From Zantedeschia hybrid cultivar (taxonomy: Eukaryota > Streptophyta > Magnoliopsida > Alismatales > Araceae): a DNA stretch of 64,000 nt. The translations under genes were made by a program, and so were the position numbers. Positions 43,629 to 55,699 of this stretch are shown here, one piece after another (within the stretch, counting starts at the first letter, position 1; every line of letters begins with the position of its first letter). The notes below the pieces were generated by a model. The model saw only the letters and a list, made by a program, of their open reading frames with translations. It had not been told where the DNA came from and searched no databases. The stretch is from contig JARZZO010000002.1 of assembly GCA_030544215.1 (NCBI GenBank), positions 27,713,395-27,777,394 of the forward strand. Reading direction: 5' to 3'.

Positions 43629-44474
43629 CGGATCGACTGAGTTAATGGGCCTCGAGAGCAGATTGGAAGATAAATTAAGAACCTACTGCTTCAACCCACT
43701 TGATCTTTAAGTCTCTGTGATAGTTAACTATACTGCTAAGCTCAGGAAGATGCCCGTATATAATTGAGCAGGAATCGTGCCTTATGTTTGGCAGACAAAC
43801 GTGCCGAAGTTGAAACAGTGGGAGCATGCATGCTCAAAATTAAATACTAGACGGAGAAGTAGAGATCTATGCTCTGTTAGAAGGGCACAGCTTCTTCGAA
43901 ATGGTCAGTAAATTAACCTTTTGTAGATCTAATTTAACATAAAGTTTACGTGGTTTGTCGCTCATAATTCAAACATTTGCTTGGGATTATCGTACGGAAG
44001 CTGTGACCTTGGTTTGTATTATGTATCAACTGTAGTAGTTATTATTAAGAAAACATAGAATAATAAGTTAAGCATGTGACGGGGATGGCTTCTGTTAGAG
44101 ACACACCTCATGCCTTGGTGTCACAAGGGGAAATTAACTTCTATTCAAAACAGTCTACTAGGGTGGGTGGGAGTTGGTGGGACCTTCTCCTCTCCTCCTC
44201 TCCTGAAACTTTCATCCGGCTATTCGGCTCAACTTCACCGTTGTCAATTTTCCTGACAGGAGATGTGTTAATGATTTTACAATCTTTACATAATGATCAA
44301 TCAATTTTTTTAATAAAAAAATAATTGATTTGATTTTTTTGTATTTCACTTTTATAAATTATTAAATGTTCATCTCTCTTTTGAAAATAAATATTTGTAA
44401 TTGTTATATCATATGTAATAACTAAGTCAATAATAACATTTTCCATATCATTTAGTCACTATTGTTCTTTCTTA
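43629..44474. other. Intergenic, no gene recognised
   Basis: Mixed-composition DNA without a supported feature. Confidence 0.4.
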
Positions 44475-44907
44475 AATGGCTTGAAGTTTCCCCCAATAAA
44501 AGCTCTTTCACCATTAAGAATATCTTGAATTATCTTATTAAAAATCTGTCAAAATTCTTTCTTAACACCTTCTTCTAATCTTACTTGAGATACATAAGCA
44601 CTAATTATATTTAAAACGTCTTTACCTACTACAAGTTTAACTAGTATGAGTGTATCTCCCTTTCTTCTAACTTCTATGACTTTATCTTTTAACTGTTTAT
44701 CTATGTTAATGGCTACAACATTTCTATTATTATTTTTGCAAACATGCCAAAGTTTAAAATCTATAATTCCTTTAACTTTAGAACATTTCCACTTAATTGC
44801 TTGTAAATAAGTTATGTTGACCCTCCTATTTCTCATAAGTTTAACTAACTCTAAACTTTTATCAGATAGAATTCTTATGTTCCATGTAGTTAAACGAATT
44901 TTATTTT
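44475..44907 (-). mobile_element. RTE-type LINE endonuclease fragment
   Basis: The minus strand reads RLTTWNIRILSDKSLELVKL, MRNRRVNITYLQAIKWKCSK, IDFKLWHVCKNNNRNVVAIN, GDTLILVKLVVGKDVLNIIS and AYVSQVRLEEGVKKEF, then (after a stop) DILNGERAFIGGNF. This is the N-terminal apurinic/apyrimidinic endonuclease of plant RTE-clade LINEs. The usual catalytic QE (LQETKW) is mutated to QAIKW. Stops are present and the reverse transcriptase is absent. Confidence 0.8.
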
Positions 44908-44999
44908 ATTTTTATCCTTGTGGACTAATTTCTTTACTCGTGTTTATCCAATACATGAGAACAATTGCCTATTTGTCACTGCAATCGGGAGCCATTCCG

Positions 45000-45165
45000 G
45001 CGCGTCGCTTCCGGAGAATGTCCTACCAACCTCTTGCTCACTTCTTGTTATACCCGAGGGCTGATATAATGCTTCGCTTCTAAGGAATATCTTAGCAACT
45101 CTTTATTCACTTCTCATTATACCGGATAGCCGATATAGCACATCGCTTGCAAAGAACGTCCTAAC
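45000..45165. repeat. Imperfect tandem repeat, about 70 bp, 2.4 copies
   Basis: The pattern cgcttcyggagaatgtccta ... ctcacttcttgttataccc ... gatataatg is repeated twice and partly a third time with about 75-80 percent similarity by eye. Confidence 0.6.
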
Positions 45166-46146
45166 GGTAGCACGAAATATTAATTCAAGATTCATGATTG
45201 AATTGTGACAAAGTTTATTAGTCTTTGCATATTTCATTGAGTTAGTTAGATCCTTGACCGATAAGGTGCTCTCAAGAGGAGTTTCTCGTAGTTCCTTCAA
45301 ACTCTTTTTGAAAAGACTATTGTTGAATCTGTATCCTCAATTCAATTAGGGTTTTGATGCATTTTCCTCGCATAGGAAAGACTGCTGCACCGCGCCAGAT
45401 CGTGGCCCACGAGATCTGAGTTGTTTGGATCCGAAAAAGATAATTTATTTTTATAAAAATTTAACGGCTTTCTTCATCTCTGAATTTTCTTTTGAAAAAC
45501 TTACGTTCCTGGCACAGTCATTCGATCAAACTAATCAGAAGACACGAGCCGAGCAGTGTAAGGTGCGGCGAGTATTAGGTAGTAGCAGATAAATATTACA
45601 ATCAATCATCTAAATTCTAACATAATTAACAAAACCCAGCAATTAGCTAAGATCCAGGGTTCGTTGGTCGAAGAATCGGATCGACTCTGTTCTTCTATGA
45701 TCCGTTACGAGTCAGATCAACTTGTAAAGACTCAACTAATTAGTCGCATGAAAAAAAAACTTTTAAATCATTCAAATTCAGTCAAGTCACATCTACTCGA
45801 ATTAGTCATGATATATGAGTCGTCCTTATCAACACGAGCCGATCAGATATAACAAACCGTGCCAAGATCAACACGACTCAAAATTTTCAAGTAATTACCA
45901 TAGCCATACGAGTCGGCAAAACTTGGAATCGATACATCATTTGCGGACGATGCACAGAGAATTGGAATTACAGAAGAAACCACCCCTTAAAACTTGCTGT
46001 ACAAGTGAAGCGTAGAACCATGGCTAAAGAACACGATTATATCCACCCACGGAAGGCAATGGATTCCTCTGCTGGTTGGTTCATGGCTTCTGCTGCACCC
46101 GCTGGTTGCGGTCCAGTCGCCAGTTCTCACCCTATTAGCTGCTTGC
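45166..46146. other. Intergenic; right end is the FLZ3 3' flank
   Basis: No gene is recognised. From about 46047 the sequence (ggaaggcaatggattcctc) matches the 3' flank of FLZ2 at 12519. Confidence 0.5.
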
Positions 46147-46152
46147 TTTATT
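46147..46152 (-). terminator. Polyadenylation signal AATAAA of FLZ3
   Basis: Minus-strand aataaa lies 153 nt past the FLZ3 stop, in a block conserved with FLZ2 (12655-12660). Confidence 0.6.
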
Positions 46153-46304
46153 GCCTCCTTGAAGAGGAACAGCTTGTCCCCGCACTCCCTTGATGCGGGC
46201 ATCTTCGGAAATCCAAGCAGCTGCCGGGAAGGAGGGTGAGTACCCCCTCACGCTCCATCTCGCGCGCTCGTGGGTCTCACTTGTTGCAGCTCCTCCTTCT
46301 CTAC

Positions 46305-46670
46305 TTAACTGGCCATCAAAGCCTCGGCCGCCTGGACGGCCGCCGCAGAGGCAGGCCCCGAGGAAAGGGAAGCGTGGGCGCGCCGGCTCCTCCTGCGGTG
46401 ACCGGCCCCGTCTTCCCCCCGGGCCAAGTCGAGGTCGATCTGCTCCTGGCGGCAGTCCTCGCTGCAGAAGGGGGTGTCCCCCCTGTACATGTAGATGTCG
46501 CGGGAGCGGCCGAGGGGCCTGCAGCAGAGGCTGCAGGCGTCGAGGGAGTGGCGGCGCCGGGGAGCCGCCGCAGCTTCCTGGCAGAAGAACTCGACGCCCC
46601 TGTCGGCCGCCCTGCTCCTCGGAGGAGCCGGAGAAGACGTAGAGCACAGGACTGTGTTAGCATCACCCAT
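46305..46670 (-). CDS. FCS-like zinc finger (FLZ/DUF581) protein, FLZ3
   Basis: Single-exon ORF of 121 residues. The FLZ domain is at residues about 42-83: SLDACSLCCRPLGRSRDIYM followed by YRGDTPFCSEDCRQEQIDLD, with ligands Cys46, Cys49, Cys69 and Cys73. An extra Cys50 follows the second ligand. It is a paralogue of FLZ2 (shared EAAAAPRRR, RAHASLSSGP and 3' flank) with a longer N-terminus of about 20 residues (MGDANTVLCSTSSPAPPRSR). The ATG at 46668-46670 is the first in the frame. A GA/CT-rich tract upstream (about 46772-46800 in plus coordinates) parallels the TC leaders of FLZ1 and FLZ2. Probable role: SnRK1-binding adaptor. No frame damage. Confidence 0.88.
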   Translation of the reverse strand: MGDANTVLCSTSSPAPPRSRAADRGVEFFCQEAAAAPRRRHSLDACSLCCRPLGRSRDIYMYRGDTPFCSEDCRQEQIDLDLARGEDGAGHRRRSRRAHASLSSGPASAAAVQAAEALMAS

Positions 46671-47741
46671 CCTCCTTATCTTCTTCTCCCCTTGTCCTCC
46701 TACGCAGTGCTTCTTTCGGACCTTCTCCTATCACTCCGTGCGGATGGATGTGAGAAGAGGAAGCTATAAGAGAGAGAGCGAGAGACGGAGGAGGGAGAGA
46801 GGAGGCTGGGGGGATGCACCTGGGTTCGTCGGTTGGTAGCGCTTACGTGCTCTTGGCCATGGGCTCATTGCGCCCAGTTCTTCCTTCCCACCCCGTGAGG
46901 TTTGTAGTGTTTTAAAAACTGCAGCCAACCAGACGGTTAACCGGAAAAAATATGAATCGGGAGCTTTTTCGGTGCAATTAATCAAAAAATCACCATCTTT
47001 TAAAAATCGAGAGGACCAATTAAAAATTGATCAATTTAATCCGGTTCACATGAAGATCGGCCGGTCCAAAATCTAATACTAAATTTTCTTGTACACATTG
47101 TTACTTAAAAGTATTCGAATTTGAATTTAAGAGAGTTACTTAAAGATAACCTATACACACAAAAAAAGACATAATGAGTTTTGTGATGGAAAATATATAT
47201 AAATATCTAAAGTGTATACATTAACTGTATTTAATTAAATAAAGCGGTCATATCGAAGTAGCGATTTTAACCGGCGATTGATTCAAATTAGACCAGAGTG
47301 AAGACCTTTGCGATTCAATGATCGGTTCGATTTTGAAAATATTGTATGTACTTTTGTAGCGTCCTCCAATCGTTTGTTTCAACCTAAAACAGTGTAATTT
47401 AAGTTTTTTATTTTATTTTATATTTTTTTCAGATATTTAATAGGATGTAAAATAGTATAAAATAAGTTTTTGTCCTGACTTTATCTGTCCACCTTGACAG
47501 CTCATTTTCTTATTTTGATTTTTAGGAAAGATTTAATATAAACCAAAGTAAGAAGATGTAAATATTCTCTTTATTTATTTTACAAAGAACCAAATAAAAT
47601 TTCTCTGATTTTAAATATGTGAATTACCTAGTTTTCTGTTGAAAAAAACAACCCCTTAGGGCGCAAAGGGCCACTGGCACAATAAAGTTGATGCAGACGG
47701 CTGCAAAAATCAGGGGCATTTTTTGTTTACTGGGGCACGAG
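46671..47741. other. FLZ3 upstream region and intergenic DNA
   Basis: The first 250 bp hold the FLZ3 leader and promoter. No clear TATA box was found, only a weak ttatagc near 46764. The rest is AT-rich without a recognised gene. Confidence 0.45.
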
Positions 47742-48465
47742 TAGGGATAAAAATGAAAAAAGATAATCTGAAATATTCATTCCTCACGTAGCTTATAGGA
47801 GGCATGAGGATATAAATTTAAAGATAAAGATAAAAATGCTATTCTTATCCCTTTTATTTAAGATAAAGAAAAAAATAGTTATTTTCATATCTTGTAATCT
47901 GATTATCCGTTCTTTTATATTTTATAGTATAATATTATAATACAACATATTTATAAAAATATATTTTATATTACATATTATAATATTACAATATAACATA
48001 TTTATAAAAACATAAATATTTAAAAAAAATTGACAAATGAGAAAGTTTAGGCAATTACTTTAACATATACTTATATATGGCTTAACGTTTATCTTCTATA
48101 AATTTTTTTATACTTAATTAGTAAACTTATTAATTTATTTTCTTTGTAAGTTTGACTTCGTTATGTTATATTCTTTTTATATGACAATTTTGAAGCTAGA
48201 TGTAATCGTATCGATGCTTATTTTATGATAATTATATTTCATACGTACGAGAAAAAAATAATTCAATTTTATTGTGTAAAAATATGTAGAACTATATGTT
48301 ATCTAATAATTTAGCCTTTATATATGCCATTAAATTTTAAGATAAGAACAAAGATCTAGGTATACAAAGATAAGGATAAAGTTAAAGATATATTTTTCAT
48401 TTTAAAGATAAAGATAAGAAAATAGCTATTGTTCTCACCATTAAATAATATTTTTTTCATTCCTA
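47742..48465. mobile_element. hAT-like non-autonomous element, 724 bp
   Basis: Ends tagggataaaaatgaaaaaa and (reverse complement) taggaatgaaaaaaatatta. The flanking 8-mers ggcacgag and cgcaccag match at six of eight positions, a decayed target-site duplication. The interior is very AT-rich and repetitive (aaagataaagataa). No transposase frame. Confidence 0.55.
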
Positions 48466-50639
48466 CGCACCAGCATGCCCGCCATAAACTGCACAGTCGG
48501 CTGGAATTTTTTTTACCTGTTTATTGTAGATTTTTTTTTTTACCTGTTTATTGATAAAAGAAAAAATAAAGAAAACGAGTGGGGACTGAAGGTAGGCGCG
48601 AATGGTCCCACCTACTCTATGGAAGCCTGATCAACGGCGGAGACTTGTAGTCAGCAATCAGCGTCAGCATCAACGTCGGAGAAATCAAGTTGCACTAGTG
48701 GATCCTTTCCACGGTCGCACCTGGGAAATCGCGGGTGGAGAAAGCATCTTCACGTTAAAGGGGAAAGCTCTGCAAGGGGTGACGTGGCACCCGAGTGAGC
48801 TCTTTATTGTACCGGAGTTTTAGTAAAAAAAAATTTAAAAGTGTTTGGGATCTTGACATATGTACTTCTGAAAACTATTATATTTACATCCATACTTCTA
48901 ACTCTTACATATAGGTATTAATACTCTTGAATTTTCATAAATATGACAGTTGTACCCTTTTGTCAAAATAATGTGAAGTCCAACTAAATATTTAAAAAAA
49001 AATCATAAATCTTGATAATGTCAGAGGTATATATGTAAATTTTAGTGAATTTAGAAATATATATGCAAAATAATAATGAATATATGGGTGTATATGTAAA
49101 ATTTTCAGATTTGATTTAAAGGTATCTTGATGGAAAGGTATAACTATAACCTTCCTGGAGATTTTGGGGTATTGATAATAATATATAGGAGTTGATGGTA
49201 AGAATGGAACGTTATTTAGGGGTATATATGCAAATGTTATATGTGCACAGTATTTCATATACTATACATGTATATATAATCTTTTATTCTAAATTAAATC
49301 TTAATATATCAATTATGTGAGTGATGATAGACTAAATAGTATAAGATTCTTTATTTGTACAATGATTACATAAGATATTTTTTATATATGCACATTTTAG
49401 AGAAGGTTTTCTTTTAAAGGGTTGTTTGTTAAAAACTATAATATATGTTATGAAAATGTTTTTCCTCTTATAACAATATGCCTAGTTCCTTGATTCCATC
49501 ACATTTTTGAAGTTTTAATATCTGCCTATTCAGTTAACACACTCTCACTTTAGGTTCCACGATTTTCACCACACCCTATATTGCTGCAACCTTTTGAGTT
49601 CTATATTTCATTTCTTTTGCCTAGACAACTATGCAAAAAGTTGCATACTTTGCATCTATACTACTGAGCTTTACTAAAATATGTAACTTCATGTTAAATT
49701 ACAAAATTTCATTAGATATACGTAGTTTCACTCCAACTTGTACAATTTAGTTGGAAAATATAATTTTGCAACATAAGTTTCTATAGATTATACAATTCAA
49801 CATAGTTTTCTATATACAATTTAGTGAAGGATTATAATTTAGCCACATACAGGTTTTATTCAACGTTTAAACAGTTTCACGTGAAGTTCTATGATTGCAT
49901 CCATTTAAATAGTTTTGCCGTAGACTATGCTATTATGTCTAAATTTACATAGATCAATAGATATACGCTAATAAACATTTCAAAATAAAATAAAATTTTG
50001 AAATAAAGCATATTGTAGAGGCCATAGGAACTTATACTCCCACGATGACCATCTGATCCTTACTCCAAATTTGTTGACAGGAAGGATGATGAGACCCGCA
50101 AGAAGAATGAAAGCATCAAGGGATCCTCCTGCTGTGTGAGGGAAAGATCTTATAATGCTCAAGTCAGTCAATATCAGAGAAGGGAGAATTGTAGGATTTT
50201 GAGTAGCAAAGATTGTATAAGTGCGGTCTGTGGGGGTCCTCTCTATTTGTAGGGACTCTGTGATCTTAAGATTAAAGACTTTTACTTACTGCACCACCGG
50301 AGATTATAACGTCCCATATTTTTTATTTTTCATCTTTTCTCGAATCGTTCAATCTAAGATCAAATTATACTGTCAAATAGAATGAGTTGGAGCGTGCAAA
50401 AAAAAATTTTTTTTTACCTTGCTGCACCACCATGAGACATAACAGTTTCGACGGTGCAGCAAGTTGAACTCAAGATTAAAAGTTCTCACATGCCATGCTA
50501 TGGGCTATCTTGCTGACTATGCAGAAGGAAAGTTATTCCCTCTCGGGTTCTCGCAACCTCAAACCATCTCTCAAGGGAACCTCTTGAGATCTTGAGATAT
50601 CGTTTTTGGTAAGAGTTTAGAGTTTCTGTGCCGCACACG
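48466..50639. other. Intergenic, AT-rich; dispersed repeat at 48880-49110
   Basis: No gene. 48516-48555 has a small duplication (tttacctgtttattg). 48880-49110 resembles 9414-9640. At 50418-50464 an 11-bp perfect stem (cttgctgcacc / ggtgcagcaag) could form a hairpin. Confidence 0.45.
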
Positions 50640-50905
50640 GTGTGGCCTTTTTCCTTTTATTTTTTGATTTTTTGAATTGTTTTTAGTGGCCCTCATCATG
50701 TTCTACATATCCGTACAGCCCGATCTCCGATCGGACGGCCAAAAAAAATCTGAAAAATAAAAAATCGAGTTTAATTTTTAATTTTTTAGATATTTTTTTT
50801 GGACGTTCGATCAGAGATCGACTTCTACAAGTTGTATCTGACCTGAGGGGACCGACCTAAAAAAGTTAAAAAAAAAAAAACAATAGAAAACCACTACTGC
50901 TGCAG
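50640..50905. mobile_element. Imperfect long inverted repeat, MITE-like
   Basis: The two halves are imperfect reverse complements around about 50770. The inner part is clear: cgatctccgatcggacggcc against the reverse complement of ggacgttcgatcagagatcg. The outer part is weaker. No target-site duplication was recognised, so element status is uncertain. Confidence 0.5.
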
Positions 50906-50917
50906 CTGTCCGATTCA

Positions 50918-51020
50918 TGGGCCCCTTGGTGGTGTGGGCTTGTATGCCGCGCAGGAAGAGGTTCTCTTCTTGTAATAGACTTCTTCCACTGTGGGCCCCT
51001 TGGTGGTGCGGGCTTGCATG
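50918..51020. repeat. Direct repeat of about 30 bp, 75 bp apart
   Basis: gggccccttggtggtgyggg followed by cttgyatg occurs at about 50919 and 50993. Confidence 0.7.
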
Positions 51021-53888
51021 GTCAATACGCCTCCGAGCATGAGTTGGGCTGTAATGGGCTGCTTTTGGCCAGCTGGATTTGGGCCTCCTAACATATTTTT
51101 TTGAATACTTCATAAAGAGGATTATCTTTATTCAAAATTCCTTGTCCTGAGATCTCCTTGTATTACCAAGGCATAAACTAATTTGTTATCATAAAACCAA
51201 TATACAAGCCACAGGAGCTATATGCTATAGTATCGTGTCTAGAGTTGACTAATATTCACAAATTTAATCTTGTTGCCAAATATGCTACGAGCAGTTTAAC
51301 TCCATCTCTCTTCTCCCTTGAAGTCCAACTTGCCCTATCTCCCTTCCTAATTGTTGACTCTTCCTTGCCGTATTTGTATAAATGTTACCTAATTTGAAAT
51401 TTATTTTTTTAGGTTAGCATAACAGGGCAATTTCTGAAATATAGAAATTCGCATTCACATTAGTTTGATAGAAAGTTTATCCATTTTGTGACTATTTATT
51501 TTGATAGAAAGTTTATCCATTTTGTGACTATGTGCATTATAGAAAGTTTATCCATTTTGTGACTATATGCATTATATACTACAGAAGCAGGATATAGCAT
51601 TTCATTGATAAAATGAAAAACTTATGGTGAGATATAGGGTTGTTCAATAACTTACCCAATTGTTACCCGTTTTATGATTATAAACAGAAGAATACACATG
51701 CACTAATTATACATAATACAGTGTGTGTGAGAGAGAAAGAGAGGCTTTGAAGAAGGGAACGAAGAGTTTGCAAGCCCCAAAAATCATTGCCATCAACATA
51801 GAGGGGGGGGGGGATTTTTCATCTAAACCCTTCTGTGGATCGGATCAGATCAGGTTATATTTATTCTTTTCTCATCCAAAAATGACAGATTAGATCAGGG
51901 GATGTCATAATCTAAATTCGACCCACTCTCGTGTGGATTGGATTGAGTGTGGATTAGAGCAGATTCTATCGCAGTTCATATTGAAAATTATTATATAACA
52001 TGTATATTTTAAAAAAAAATCTTTTTGATTGTGTGATTATTCGGTGAATGAGTAATATGCATTTAAGAGTCTCATGCATCGTCTTAACTCTATAAAGAGG
52101 CTGACATAGAATCTTACCAACTTTGGAACTTAATCCTTTTCTCAAGTATATACTATAGATGCTTAGCCACATGATCAATCATGTTACTAACAGGACAGCA
52201 TTTATTTATTAACACTGAGAAAACAAAGACATCACAACCACATACATTATGTAGTCTCTACAGCCATAAGGGAGCAGTGCACCCGCATCTATTTACCCTG
52301 TCCATAATAATTTTTTCATGGCCATAGGCAAGCCGTGGACTGTGGATAAAATGAACCTCCACATCATATATTAAACATAACATGCAATAGTTTATATTTA
52401 CATTTAATTTTATTAAAAAGTACGGATCGGAATAGATATCCGCAGGTCAATAATCTGAATATTCAATCCAATCCAAAATAGCATGCGGATCAGAGGGAGT
52501 TTAATTTGAGGTCCCCCCATAATTCGAACCAGAAAGAGTGCAAGTGAAGACTTGTAATGCATATACTAATTCAATCTAAAATTTTACGGATTGGATCGAA
52601 TTTTGCGGATTGAAGGCGAATTAGATTGCGGATCAACCCAATCCACTTGCAGCCTTACTGTCACTCTTGGTGCGAGAATAAGGGGCTATGAGATATCGAA
52701 AGAGAATGGGAGTGTAAATGAGTTGAGTTGAGCCAAGAACTACCTTGGTCAAATTTTGTTCAATTAATTTTGATAGAATCCGAACAAAGTAACTAAGATG
52801 GTTATTCAAGCTTGACACATTTAAGTATTTAACAAGCTAAGCTGCTCAAGCATAGCATCGAGTAGCTTGCCAGGCCAACAAGCCCATTGTAATCTAGGTC
52901 CAAAAGTTTTAAAATTTAAACTTACAAACCTGGACTAAACTATACTGATGTGGCTAAGTCTCGGATGATTTGAGCCATATGAACTTGGACTAAACTGATA
53001 TGGCTTGTCCCCATTGATTTGAGCCACCGGTTGCATAAACTCAAAGTGATGACTCACGATAGGTAAGACATCAAGAGGAAGGCTCTTAAAACGACGCCAC
53101 CATGCAGTTTAATTTGCACGAAGTCTCAACGTGGGATTCAATGGAAAGCATGAAGGTTACTCTTATTATGCCTTACCATGACTTCAAGATTTGTAATGGT
53201 CTTACTACAGAATAAAAATTTAAAGGGTATTAAAATTATTTAAAATTATATTTACTATCTTAAATGATAAAATATTAAATAGATTTATTCACAAGCTTAA
53301 ACAGGTCAAGCAAACATGTGCTCAAACTCGACTCGTTTACAAATCGAACTTGAAAACTCATTTGAACTTGGCTCATCTAATTATCTTGAAAACTCATTTG
53401 AACTTGGCTCATCTAATTATCAGCCAAGTCCAAATTGAGTTATTCATAAGCAAACTAGTTTATCTGGAATGGCCTTATTAAAGGATTTAAAATTGAAAAT
53501 ATAAAATTATTGAAAATTTACATTTATAATTTAAAATGATAGAGACCTTGAAATGAGTCAAGCAAACATATGCTCAAACTTGACTCATTTAGAAATCGAA
53601 TTTGAAAACTCATTTGAACTTGACTCATTTATAAATCGAATTTGAAAACTCATTTGAACTTGACTTATGTAACTTAATACATCGACCAAGTTCAATTATC
53701 ATCCCAGTTGAGTTCAAACTACTCTACTCGTTGAGCATATCAGTTTATTTGCAATATATATATAGAGAGAGAAACAAATAAACAATCATATCGGCTGCGG
53801 TATCTTTCAACACTATTCCTGTGTGATAGACTAGTTAAATAAATTCATTTCTAAAGATGTCGGTTGTACAATTTTGTACACAAGAGGG

Positions 53889-53930
<42 letters not shown>

Positions 53931-53974
53931 GGCACAGTAGCTAGGTATGTACAGATATTTATAAACGACCATGG
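51021..53974. other. Intergenic with several small tandem repeats
   Basis: No gene recognised. Contents: three copies of a 36-39 bp unit (gatagaaagtttatccattt) at 51459-51575; two copies of a 36-bp unit (ttgaaaactcatttgaactt) at 53348-53422; a related 42-bp pair at 53578-53665; and a TA run at 53890-53937. The blocks around 53300 and 53550 are themselves similar, so the area grew by local duplication. Confidence 0.6.
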
Positions 53975-54214
53975 ATCGATCTTGAGATATCTTCCAGAGT
54001 TGAAGATAGTTTCACGCCGGTCGAGAAGTCCGCCTAATTAGGTGAGAATTCCATGTCTGTCTAATTATCCGAAAAAGTAATCTCACGGATCAGAGAATAA
54101 AGATCCTAACAGCACTATAGGCTGCATGGTTGGAGAGTTTTTAGGTTCCAACCATGATCGAACTTGAGACCTCCCAATTAGAAGGCAAATGGTGAACCAA
54201 CTGCCCTAGGCATC
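53975..54214 (-). mobile_element. tRNA-derived SINE-like element, copy 2
   Basis: The minus strand has box A (tagggcagttggttcacc, plus 54192-54209) and box B (agttcgatcatgg, near plus 54154-54166) at the expected spacing. Shares several blocks with 43309-43628. The tail end near 53975 is diffuse. Confidence 0.55.
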
Positions 54215-55699
54215 TGGTTCCAAGAGAATTATATATGCGAATATGCTCCTAGGCTTCATTGAACTTTCCATTGAAAGATTGTTGACTTCTTTTGTGGAGT
54301 AGTTAACTAGACTAACGAAGTCTAATAAATTAATGTTAAATAGATCATCAACCACGATTGCAATCTTGACATCTTAGATATTTGGTTCTTTTTGTTATCA
54401 TTCTTCAAAAGATTCTCTAGAGAAAGATAAAGTAACATAATGGCAGCACAAATACCTGTCCGAGAAAGAAAGGCTGGGAGATACTTTTGATATCTTACAT
54501 AGATAACTTTACTAGAATTTCATTTACATAGAAAACCCTTCGAAATTCTAATAACATGAATAGCATTTTTAGAGGAGAAATATGCCATAATAATCCTTTT
54601 CGATCTGAGGAATATATATGTAACTTGTGTTATTTTACTAGACATATTCATGATACTAAAAAGGATAATTGTGATTTTTTTCTTTTTAAAGAGAATATTC
54701 ATGTTATTAGTTTAATAAATAATATTCTACTAAAATTATTTATGTAAAACTCCTACTTTCCTATTATCCAATGTCCCCATGCTATATACTAGTCAATGAG
54801 ACGCACACTGCAATAGCTTATATATTATAAAAATGCAAAAATAATAAAATGTAACGTGAATAGGGAGAAATAGAATAGGTTATTTTATTGAGAAAAATTG
54901 TCTGCAATCATTGTAATCTAAGGAATAAAAAGAAATATGTAAGTTCAAGTATCTCTAAGTAACATACACCGGAACCTTTTGAATTAAATAGAACTCTTAT
55001 TTTTTAAATTATCATAGTAAGTGTAATGAAAGTAATTTAACATTTATTAAATACCTAAAAAGCAAGTCTATAAATTCAAAAACTTAAACAATGGAAATAT
55101 TAAAGTTTTATTATAACTTGTTAAAGCTCTCTTGTAGTTTTCCATGTGACTAGTGTATGCTAATTTCAAAATTACTTGTGAATAGGTTTAGTAATATGAC
55201 CTAACCTTTACAAAGTGTACGAAACAAGTTTATTTTAAAATAAAAATTTTGAGCTTTCCATAAACCAAACCAAGACTACTATTAAATGGATTCTAATTTT
55301 AATTGAAATTTTGTAAGTACTCAGACAGATATATATTAGAAAAATCATAGCACAATTTTTATTAAAAACATTAAGAAATAAATGTACAGTAACTTAAATA
55401 CTACTATTCTATCAGAAAATTGGTTAATAATTTAAAACCCACAAATACAAGAGCATCTCTCCCTAGTTTCGCAACAAATTTTTTAATGAAATTGGTGGGG
55501 GCATAAATGTCGAAGACTGTGACATTTGGCACCATAAGGTTTAGTACATCCTTGAGGAATAAGATGCTTTAGAAGTCATCAACCATACCATGACTAAACC
55601 AAAGCCAGAAAATACTGCTAAAAACAAGAGAGATCAAGAAGCATTCCAAATTTGGAAAAGAAAGAATAGCATGGCTCACATTACGATGCTAAGTTGATG
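54215..55699. other. Intergenic, AT-rich, no gene recognised
   Basis: Short frames only. The left end weakly resembles 42740-42930. Confidence 0.4.

Noticed and set aside
44549..44836. Host gene of 95 residues
   Set aside because: Wording matches an RTE LINE endonuclease with a mutated catalytic site, so it is a transposon relic.
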